Below, piece by piece: positions 47,700-57,850 of a stretch of DNA of 64,000 nucleotides (the first letter of the stretch is position 1; each line of letters starts with the position of its first letter). Made by a program: the position numbers and the translations under genes. Origin of the DNA: Taenia hydatigena (Eukaryota > Platyhelminthes > Cestoda > Cyclophyllidea > Taeniidae); contig JADWOT020000003.1 in NCBI GenBank assembly GCA_036345935.2, forward strand, positions 13,741,901 to 13,805,900, written 5' to 3'. The notes under the pieces are model-generated. The model worked only from the letters and a program-made list of their open reading frames with translations. It had not been told where the DNA came from and ran no database searches.

Positions 47700-49447
47700 G
47701 AAGTCTAGAATAGCTTTTAGGGAAAAGTTCAATGATACGTGTAAAATGAAGTGGAGAATGGTACTGAACACTTCATTTCTCAAATCAGGTGAACACCACC
47801 GACACTTACTGTGCCTTTGAAAATCAGCTCGTCACTAGTCTGCCACCGACGTACCGCTTCTATAATACAGTTTTTCTTAAAGAAGCGAAGCAGCTAACAA
47901 ACCCTAGCCTATCCACCTCCGTTCCTGTCGCCTCCCTCTCCCAAGTAGAATTGTCTACTTGATTTCGTGTATGATGACGTAAGTGTCGGGTCGTGGTGCA
48001 AAGAGGATGTGGTGAGCATCGCTAAGGAAATCGTCATCAGGGCAGAATGGAGGATGTAGTGGATGAGTAGTTAGATATAAGAGCGATTTCCACTTTCCCA
48101 TTTTCTCCCCTCCTGCAGTGCATTAATGAGGTCCCCTCATGTGTCGGTTTCTCGATAAGGTGTATGAGGTAGTTGGTAGGTGTTTAGATGACTCCATCGC
48201 GTCTTATCCAACCCTGCCTTCGGAGTCGAGAAGGAGACTTTCCTTCTACTCAATGACTTTGGCCCTGGATGAGCTTTTCAAGCACTCACTTCACCTGCAT
48301 CGTGTTGTATTGCGGTTTGACCTCCTACAGGTTAGTAACTCATTCCAACCCGTTCCACTACCGCACCATTTACCTCCTCCGGAAGTTGTAAAAAGCATTT
48401 GACAGGAAGCTTCTACAGCTCTACAATCGACTCTCACTGGATTCATAGGACGGTCAAGCAGCTAGGTTGAGATGACATTCGAAATGAGGGACAAAAGTCG
48501 AAAAAAAGGTGGTGAAGTGACCACTAGAGAACACTGTATCGTGCGATATTGTACTGTACCGTTTCGTAGCGATGGACAGACACACTCTACCCATGCATTT
48601 TAATGCATGCGCATAAACGCTCGCCTTACATTTCACTCAAGTCATCGCTTCCATCCCCTCTGAAAGACAGCATCCCTCCTCATCGTCTGATCATTTGCCC
48701 TAGAGACACGGTAAAAATTCATGCGGCAAGAAAGCCTTCGACCACTTCGGGAAATTCATATTAGTCTAAGCAATGGGATCCGCATCGGGTATACGGTGTC
48801 CATTGTGTCACTTTCTCAGTGGAGTCCCAACACTAATTTGGGTTCATCAACGTAACAAGAGCACATTAAACTGTTTACCGTATTTTACATGGTATTTGTA
48901 AAGTCGATTTGTCTCCTTTTAAGTCGAATAGGAGGCATGGTAGTTCACGTGTATTACTTCCGGATCATAGCCGGTAATGTGAGACTTTGATCGCTCCACC
49001 TGTCCCAATAGTCTCCTATAATGCAATCCACGAGCTGCACTACAGAGCCTTCATCTCGTATTGGCATAGGAGAATCAGTTACTTGCTCTACTTTGTCGGT
49101 CCACTTCGGACCCGCTGAAGCTTCAACAGTCGTCATTGCTCGTTCAAGGATCTGCAAGTACACTCTCAATGCGGTTATAATAAAAAGGGCGACTTCGTGC
49201 AACAGGCAATCTAATCACTTAAGCAAAACAGTAAGGACGATTCTGAGAGAGAGGTGCGAGATTTGCCTATTTCCATGCCCAATTTGAGAATGTCATGTTG
49301 GCGGCTTGTTGAAATGCAACGGCACGATGACCCCAAAAACAGATCAGTCGCTGACGCATAGCTGTCAACACGCGCGGCTTTGCGGCGGTTCTCACATCAA
49401 GACGGGAGGACTTCACATCCATCAAAGTTGATGCGGTTTCAAGCTAC
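47700..49447. other. 1.75-kb spacer of the inverted repeat
   Basis: Separates the two arms; symmetry centre at about 48573. Its left third is itself a diverged direct copy of the arm sequence (next entry). The rest, 48460-49447, shows nothing I recognise. Confidence 0.7.
47780..48470 (+). repeat. Diverged direct copy of family A with an exon-like open frame
   Basis: Matches the left arm in order: CTCACCTCCGTTTCTATCG-type block, GTCTACTTGA.TTCGTGT.TGATGA, CCTGCAGTGC.TTAATGAGGT, then the block AGGAAGCTTCTACAGCTC at 48405. An open frame at 48139-48336 (FLDKVYEVVGRCLDD, ALDELFKHSLHLHRVVLRF) ends at LLQ/GTTAGT, a plausible donor, and a TTTGACAG acceptor precedes KLLQLYNRLSLD. So it may be a gene relic or a weakly expressed gene. 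No start exon found; product unknown. Confidence 0.45.
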
Positions 49448-50786
49448 ACCATGCGCAAGCCAGCAAATGGGTAGGCTGCAGTTCCGTTCGCTCAGGTAAG
49501 TGGTAAAGTGATTTATAGAATTCTTTTGAATTACTCGTGCTTCGCCGTAAAGCTTCAAGATACTACTTGCTGACTGGGTTAAACCGACGAGATCATCATG
49601 CCTACATCCCATATTTTTACATGAAATTTGGCTGATTTAGGCGTTGCTGTACTCACGTCCGTATAACAATTTCACATTGCGCCTCACTGTCCACTTCATA
49701 ATCTCTGTTGAAGTCGGTTACAGAGTTGCTGAAGCTTTTCATCAAGCGGGATTAACAATGTCAGGAGAGGGTGAGGATTGAGGCAGTAGCATAATTCACA
49801 AATGTAGATGGAATCAATTCACAACACTCAGTGTGACACAATGGAGCTTAAGTGTTTGCGTTAAAAGCTCCTCCACCACCACATTCATCATTGTTGGTTG
49901 GTTTTGTAGACAGTGGGAACCGATTAATGGGTGAAGAGAGAGTCAAATTCCTGATTCCACAGACAGAATTGGATGGCGCGAGACTAGACAGTATGGATGA
50001 AGTCGTCGAAAGCAATCACTCACTTCTCCATACCTCATGCATCATACCTAATACGTGAGGGTACCTCATTAAGGCACTGCAGGATGGGAAGAGGTGAGTA
50101 AGGAGATACCGCCCTCACCCCCACCTCATCTCCACATTTCTTCTCGTGGCAATTTTTTTTTGTAGATGCTCGATTAACTCCCCTTCACGTCACCATTTGA
50201 CAATCACATCATCACACACGAACTCAAGTAGACAAATGTGTAGGAAGGAGTGGGACGATAGAAACGGAGGTGAGTGGATGGGTGGTTGGGGTTGGGTTTT
50301 GTCCACCGATTCCCCTCTTTTTGCAAGACAAATGGTGTTGTGGAGGTGGCATATCGTCTAGGACGTGCTTTGACGCACTCATTGTCAAGGACACAGTGAG
50401 TGTTAATGGAGATAGTGTTATGGAGGTGGCAAATCGTCTGTGACACATTAGTGGCACAAATGTGTTAGCGGAGATAGATGGTTGTGAGGATGGCGATAAG
50501 TGGAGGTAATGTGCAGTTCTTTACTGCTACCATCCAGCGCGGTAATCCATGCTCATCGTGGAGCCTTTAAAGACTTCGACTTCGACATTGAGACGTGGAG
50601 ACAGGAGTGGTGAGTTTATTTGAGCAGTAGCACGTGGAGTCCTAGCAGTGTTGTGAGTGGGTGGTGGAATGGTCTTGTGTGATTGCAGTGGTATCTGGTT
50701 GTAGTGACATTGTGCAAGCACGAAGGTGTCCAACCCTTGAGACACACAACCGTCGTCTGAGATATCGTCATTCTGAATGGGGTAGG
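49448..50786 (-). repeat. Right arm of the 1.34-kb inverted repeat (family A)
   Basis: Reverse complement of 46361-47699. The inner edge is marked by loss of identity at TGCGCAAGCCAGCAAATGGG (49453), the outer edge near 50786 where identity falls abruptly although homology continues to about 50852. Confidence 0.9.
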
Positions 50787-51839
50787 ATTTGCGTGTCTAG
50801 ACGCAACCCTTTTGGAGTGACGAGTGGAAGTCTTCATCATTGGCAATGTGTGTGTGATATTATCATGGCATCAGGTTAAGAAGTTGAACGTGTAGTGAGG
50901 ATGAAATCAGGACTGCATGCAACCTTCGTAATCAAATTCAATGTTGAATTCTGTCTTTTGACGCGGCACCTAACGGCAGATCGGAAGTGATGGAATTTCA
51001 GCGTAATAATGACCCAAATGCGAATAGTGAATGCCATTTCTCGATGCCACGCAATCAGATTTGTGTCGCCTTTAAATCTGTGGTTTTTCTTCTTTATTAT
51101 GCTAACAGAGCTATTTGCATTTATAAATTTTAGGATTTGCCATTGTCAATTGCTCAAATGGGACTTCGGGCGAAATCCAACGGGGATCAAGGCCTCCTTT
51201 GAAGGCTAATTGACAGGGCACTGTTTCTTACAGCAGATGAGCGCAAAACGACTACTCCAGACCTAAAAGTGCCCTAAACACAGACTAAATTTAAAAAAAA
51301 GTTGAACTATCCTTGATTAATCGATATATCATCAAGTTGTTTTCTTATATGGGAAAAATCACAGAAATTGTTAGTCTTCTTTTCCTTCCATGAAACGCAC
51401 CAAGGTCAAACTCAACTTATTGGATAAGTTTTTCTCCAGAAGTAGCAATTATTGTTTGCTAATTTTTTTCCTTGGGAGGAGACGAAATGAGACGCCTGCG
51501 GTGTAAATCATTCCGTCGCTGAGTCGGCGTCTTGTCACCTTATCGGCTGGTTACGACGCGGTGCCGTGACAGGCCATCTTGACAACTGTGTACTCACAAG
51601 CTCAATGATGCCACTAACCCTCTTTCCAGCAACGCAACCGCTCTGGCAGTCTGTCAAGACGGCGTCTCTTCTCGCCCTCTCTATCTCAAACTGCCACAGA
51701 GGCCTTTGCCAGTTTTTTTTAATTTTTTTTCTGACTAATTTGTTTTTCTTCTGTATTTTAAAATAAATGACGATGTGCTTGCTTTCACTCTACTAAAGAT
51801 ACCTTTTAATTGTAGAAACGCCTTCTTAGACTCAATTTT

Positions 51840-52540
51840 TCTTTCTCACCAATGATCCCACTCGACTCGGTGCTCATCTCAATCCTCGTGGACTCCAACT
51901 GTTGCGAGGACAGTTTAAAACATTCCAACTTAAGCAGTACATTTCATCTAGGAAAATGTCTAAGCGATTGCTTTCACCTGTAGATGGAGGCGCTCTTTTG
52001 ACAATAATTAAAGTAATCGGTTTATTTAAATTTGTTCTTCTTTCACTTGAGACATCCGATTGGGTGAATGGATTGTATGCTGTCCATATTCTCAGCCAGA
52101 TGTGCAATCGACTTTAGTACCACAAGTTGCAACTGTTCAGCACTAGTCAACAAACTAGACGTAGAGTTGGATAGGATTTTAAAAAGCTTAGAGGAAGGGT
52201 CACTATTTACTGGCTTAGTTTAATTAATTTAATTCCTCTGCATCCCCTTCCCTTATCTTGTCTACAACAAAGGAGTGCCTGTCAGACCGCCAGTGGCAGG
52301 TATGTGCACTCATTCCTTTCTTACCCGCGGCCACCCTTGCAAGGCGACAAGGAATTTGCTAGCGGCGAGATCAAAGCCAGTCTCTCACCCGAGAGACAGG
52401 CATTCAGTGAGCAAAAAGGTGAAGAAAAGTGGGATCATAGTGATGGCGGTGGCGCAATCGACCTGACTCATAGTTTAATGACACTGCCCAAAATCACCTC
52501 CTTAGTCAATTGGCCTGCCTCATCGGAGGATCGCTAGCCC
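51840..52540 (+). other. Possible C-terminal exon(s) of an unidentified gene
   Basis: After a CTTCTTAG acceptor-like site a frame stays open from 51832 to 52117 (TNDPTRLGAHLNPRGLQLL, GQFKTFQLKQYISSR). A second stretch, from an acceptor-like TTGCAAG at 52343 to a stop at 52536, reads GDKEFASGEIKASLSPERQ and ends LVNWPASSEDR. Another frame over 51832-51990 is also open, so the reading frame is not settled. No family recognised, no start exon found. Could be chance. Confidence 0.2.
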
Positions 52541-53429
52541 TTTTCTCGAGGCACTTGGACAACTTCTATTCATTCTTACATTGATCCGATAGATTGTTAA
52601 TCTGTGCGCTTATCTACGTAGACAATTCATTCTCTGCAGGCTTTACCTCCGATCTGCTCTGTGGCGTAGCCTTTAAGCCGTAGTAGTAGTCTTCTAGACT
52701 TCCTATAGGTTTTTAAGTAGTGTGGAGGGGCATATGACTTAAAGGAAAAACTCCTGCTACACAGCAAATTGTAATTCTGCTCCGATCTATGGCGTGAACT
52801 TTGAAACATGCTGACAGTCTCCTAGTTCTTCCGCATGTTGTTAGGTAAAGTGCTTTTCAACAGCATTTCAACTGAGTCAGGCTTCAGAAAGGAAACACTT
52901 TTTGAATAAGTGCTATCCCACTTTGTGGGTTACACCATTTTTCTCTGTAAAAGATGAATCGTCTCTAACTGTTAAGTTCCGACCCTCTGAGAAAGTACTT
53001 AGTTTGGACAGTTGTTTGACCTGAACCGTTCTTACAACGTGTTCAGCCATCTAACTCGCTTGGACATGGCATCAAGTAATGAAAGTAATATGCGTGTGCT
53101 TCGGTGCATTTAAGTACAGTGGCTTCTTGGACCTTCCAGGGCAAGTGCTAGTACGCGACTTTCACCATGATGTGCTGAATCGAGCCTCCAATACGACGTC
53201 CTCACTTAGACAGGCCTCTTTCGAAGAAATCAAGCAGAACCAAAGAATTGTAGGCTTCTTTTCTACATGCATTTCCACAGACAATGATTAAGTGGTAGTG
53301 ACGATCCTGGAGCAACGGTTGTTCAAATGCATGCATTGTAAACCATAAATGGTGCTCTCCAATGGCCTCTACCGCTCTTCTACTTTCGCCTCCCTATTTC
53401 ATCAAATCTCATCTCAACCTGAAGTATGT

Positions 53430-53830
53430 GGTTCCCAATTGACCGCCTTATGGATCGAACTGCAGTCGATTGCGGAGCTGTAAAAGCCTCTCGTCAAATT
53501 TGCCGTATGCTATGTAGAGAAGGTGGAGAATGCGGTATTAGCATTGTTCTGAATAACTAGTCTGCCTAGTACAGGTCGAGATGAAGCTGGAGAGAGGGGA
53601 TTCGATCTACTCATTCTAAAGTCAGGAGACTGTGCGCAAGATAAGCCTCTCCACTACTATTGTAATCTACATCCACCTTCTTCTCCACTCCTTCGGAGAC
53701 GGTCAGAACTGGTCGATAGGTGGAGAAAGGTGGAAGCATGCTTGGGAAGAAAAGATCAGACAAGGCATTACTGGTCTTTACGATTGAATAGAGATGCAAA
53801 GAAAGGTATTGTCTTATCCTCAACCTAGTG
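53430..53830 (-). repeat. Diverged family A copy, reverse orientation
   Basis: On the minus strand it matches the copy at 55480-56030 at the protein level: RPVLTVSEGVEKKVD and GEAYLAH against RSVLTLSREVKEDE and MEAILAH, then NANTAF and FDERLLQLRNRLQ against KANTAF and FDEKLQQL. The coding-like similarity suggests derivation from a protein gene. Confidence 0.5.
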
Positions 53831-55479
53831 GCACGTCAAAGTGAAACAAATATTACTCATTCCCCGAAGATTACTGTTAGATGTTGTCTTAATCACGTGT
53901 AAAGTGAAATAGATAGTTGAAAAATGGGTAATAGAAAAGGAGGTGTTGAGGACAGTTCTAGCCTGCTTGACAAAAAAGCAAATGCCACAGTGATTCTCAA
54001 GAAATAAACGTCTTTTAAGGCTTTCTAGAAGTTAATCCGTTATTTTGGTACTAATCGCTGATTGAAGTACCTCACTGATAATGGTGACAAAGAGTCTACG
54101 ATTGTAGAGATTCACACACTGAAGAAGTAGACAGAAGTCTGTGAAAACTTCTAAAGCCAAGGCAATTTGTTTGAAAGAAACAGTTCCAAAGAAACTATTT
54201 CTATTCATCAATTCTTACCGGTAATCTACCAAGTACAGGAAATTCTTAGACGGGTACAGCGTCTCCAAAAATCAGTCTTTCCAAAGATGGAAGCATTTCT
54301 TAAAAATACTAAAAAAAACTTATATTGTAGCAGTAAGCTATAAATCCTGTAATGTTTGTCATTATTGACTCAAAATTGTCACAAGGCTGATTTCTTTCAA
54401 CAAATGATGGTAGGTGAAACTGGACGTATTTGGGGATCCCAATTGACAGCGCCGAAAACGGACAAAAAACCATTGCAAATCGCCTCATGCACACACCCAT
54501 TTGCCCTGCCCTCGGTTGGTGGAAAAGGAGGAGGAGACGAAGGAGGGGAAAGAGTTTACCTGTGTTAGCTTCTTCCCACAAGTCGCAATTTCATGCTAAT
54601 AAATAACCATCAAATTCCGCTTTCACTTTCGGTACCCTGACAGGCTATCAAATGCACTCGGGTGTGGGAAAAAGGACGCTATACAACAACCCGGAATCGC
54701 CCTCCCGTTCCAAAGTCTCCTCCACATATGGGGAAACACAAACTATGCGTGTATCCCACACACACACTTCTAAGTGGACCATCTAACTGGTGCACCCTTG
54801 ACCAAAATCTCCTCCTCATAATATCTGCTGCCTAATTAGCTATTTCCTTGTCATTCAGGCATTGTTGATGTGTCATTTGTCAATCAATTATTCAAGTAAA
54901 AATTGGTAAATAAGGAGAGGAGCAATTTTAAAGCAAAATTTTACTACGCGAGGACGGAACTTTGGAATGGACTCATCTTCGGAGACTTTGTAACATGACC
55001 GTTTGCTAAAGGAATTATCATGGATCTCAAAAAAGCCCCCGCGTAGATGTTAGGATCGTCGAGAATGAACGCCAGTTTTGAATCTTGACACGGTTTTCAG
55101 AGAATTTCCTCCAGTTTCAAAGTTGAATCTACATACAACAGGATGCATAGTGATATCAATAAATATGGGGAATGAGGTACAGGATAGTGTAGTATCTCCC
55201 TCTCAATCTCCCTCCAACCCTCGAGTGCTGCATGAGGTCCTCTCAGAGGTCAGATTTACCTAATTTCAGTGAGGTATGAGGTCGTGCCACGTCGTCTTGA
55301 CCTGTTTGCGTGATCTTGTCTTCAAAACTATCATTAAAACTTTCCTTTCAACCATCGACTGAATGTCTTCGTGTGATTGGCATGAAAAACAATTCGTAAC
55401 ATCAGAAAACCTTCTAGACTTTCCATCTGCTGTAACTGTCTTGAATTCCATTTTTTGAAGGCAGGGTATAAATCTCCGC

Positions 55480-56030
55480 CCCGATACCTTCGTTTCCATC
55501 ATCTAATGCTCATCTGCCTGTTTCACTTAGCAAGTGATTATGTGATTGTCTAGCGGCAATGCCAAGAAAGGATCACAGCCATCATGCGAAAGAATGTTAC
55601 CAGGACGACAAATAGGATGCTATGGCAAGGAGGAGGATGTTGAGGCAATACTTGACTTCCCACTTCCACCTAATCCTAAAATTTAATCCAAAAATCTTTT
55701 AAGATGTGAGATCTCGCTTGATGGTCATGACTTGCCTTGTCTTCGCCTTCCATTCCATCCACCGGTCAGTTCTGACCCTCTCCAGAGAAGTAAAAGAGGA
55801 CGAGAACGATGGTATGGAAGCTATTCTCGCACACACTTGAGCTGTATCATTTTGTGTCAGGTGAACAGATGGCAATCACTCCTTCCATCTGTGATCTGGC
55901 CCGCAGCAAGCGAAAAGTTTACTTTGGAAAAGGCTAACACTGCATTCATCACTTCCTCCATGTAACCTTTAACACATTTGACGAAAAACTTCAGCAGCTC
56001 TTCAATCTGCCTTAACTCCATTGCAATGGG
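55480..56030 (+). repeat. Diverged family A copy, forward orientation
   Basis: Shares with the inverted-repeat arms the block TGATTATGTGATTGTC (arm: TGATGATGTGATTGTC), a coding-like stretch RSVLTLSREVKEDE, GGCTAACACTGCATTC and TTTGACGAAAAACTTCAGCA. Homology before 55480 (from about 55200) is fainter. Confidence 0.5.
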
Positions 56031-56579
56031 CGGCCAAGCTGCAACATTAGATTAGCACGTCCCATTTATGCTTTTTAATATATCCTTATGAACCATCTCT
56101 ACTCTTGGGTCATAGAACTCAGCCACGCCGGCAGTCGAAACATTATTCGCTTCACCATCAGATCATTTTCTGTGGCGATACGTATCAGCAATGCATGAGA
56201 CAAGGAACTCTTGCTCAAGCCTTATTTCATCACTCCCTGATAGAATTAGCACCAAGGATACGGTGTCCAATGCGTCGCTTTTTTACCTTACGAAGTCAAA
56301 TCTGCCGCGTGCTGAATGATAGGGTGTGGAGTTCCAACAGTCCTAGTGATGTGACTTACCTTCAAATTGCAGAAATGTCATTTCTCATTTGGTTTGGTCA
56401 ACAATGAGATCACATCAACCTATTTGCCTTGTTTTTCTGCACTCTGTTCTTTTATATCTTTGTTATTTTTATTCAGAAATTAGGGAGCTCCTCGAGGCTA
56501 TGAAACGAGGTTATCCCAGTTGGAATCTTTTGCGAAGCTACTGATTCCTCTCGGCAATCCTCTTACATCTAAGGATACT

Positions 56580-57150
56580 TCCTTTATGGGGCCCCTATTG
56601 GAAGGCGAATAAATGTGCCGGTCATCACGCGTGTCTATTGCTAGTCGTAGGGATTCAGGACCACATCAAGGTCCTGCAACACTGACGCCTAGCGACACAT
56701 CAATCTGAGTTCTATCCAGCTCGTAGAGAAATAGAAGTAATGTCGCGTGTACGGTAGACATCCCCGTACCTAACTTTCCAATCTATTTTACTGTTGGTGT
56801 CGCTTTCGTTGTTCGTAGATTTCCTGAGGACCACGGGACTGGGGTAGTTGCCAAGAGCAGACGATGCTTTCAGATCCTCTGCTAGGGATCTTCATATTTT
56901 CTTCCATCTGCAGTATGTCAGCTACCGTCAATATGCCAAGAGTTGACACCTAGCAGCCAAAATTAGGAGATTTTTCCTTCGAGGATATGGGTTCGCTTTT
57001 CACTGCCACCGATTTAGCCTTCCGAGACCTCCTTGAAGGTGATAGAACTTGTATTGTCGAAGTACACTAGGACTTGGAGGTACTGGTATAGCCCAGAGAG
57101 AAAGTCGCCCGGCCAAGGAACAATGACGAGGTACTTAAGTGGTCCGTCAA
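56580..57150 (+). repeat. Dispersed repeat family B, copy 2
   Basis: Collinear blocks with 43970-44960, for example CCCCTATTGGAAGGC, TCATCACGCGTGTCTATTG, CTGCTAGGGATCTTCA and ACTTGTATTGTCGAAGTACA. No open frame. The end region has faint similarity to the 5' part of family M. Confidence 0.45.
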
Positions 57151-57596
57151 GCACAAATAATATATTTTAGACTGTTAAAACTGATAAACAATCTATTGAT
57201 ATTTGATAATAACCCTGGAGAGTTTTTTGCTTCTTCTTTCAAGAAGAAGCACATTCTTTTCCACTGTCTCTCGTCGGCATTGACAGACTGTCGGCACGCG
57301 GATTGGCATTACGTAAGCAACGCCGGAATGATAGTCTATCACACGCTCACCCACCAATTCGTCCGCACACATACACAACCGAGGAGGTGGAAAGGGAGGC
57401 GGTGGAGGAGTGGAAGAGAGCCTGATTGATTGACAGGTTGAGAGGACAAGCAAGAGAGTGGGGTGAAAATCACATCAAATCAGTGTGTATTTACCCTGAC
57501 GTGCGTGCGGTGGTGTGTGTGCGGAGGTTTGGATGTGCGTGCGTGGGTAGGTTCGCGTGTACAGCACCCCTTAGGTGCGTGCTGATGCTTTGGCCA

Positions 57597-57680
57597 GTGA
57601 AAGAAAGCGTGCCTCCTCCTCCTCCTCCTCTACCTCCTTCTCCGCCTCTCTCCACCTCTCTCTCTCTCTCTCCCTCCCAT
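57597..57680. repeat. CT-rich low-complexity tract
   Basis: CTCCTC repeats followed by a (CT)n run directly upstream of a TATA box. Such polypyrimidine tracts are common in promoters; otherwise a simple repeat. Confidence 0.8.
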
Positions 57681-57683
57681 CCC

Positions 57684-57692
57684 CTATAAATA
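57684..57692 (+). promoter_or_regulatory. Candidate TATA box, possibly of NOTUM
   Basis: CTATAAATA after a CT tract. A strong donor-like CATC/GTAAGT lies at 57849-57850, so a 5' UTR exon of about 57715-57849 spliced to the NOTUM ATG exon (preceded by CCATCTAG) would be possible. No coding frame of note follows the TATA box. Linkage to NOTUM is inference. Confidence 0.35.
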
Positions 57693-57850
57693 CCCACGAG
57701 GTTGACGAGCAGCTCCATGACCGCTTCCTTCTGGGGCGAACAGGGTATTATGAGATAAGCAACCTACGGCCACTTCACAACCTCCCTGTCTTCTCCTCTT
57801 CCAACTAGAAGTGTATCTTGAGCTTTGGGAATTTACCTTATATCTCATCG

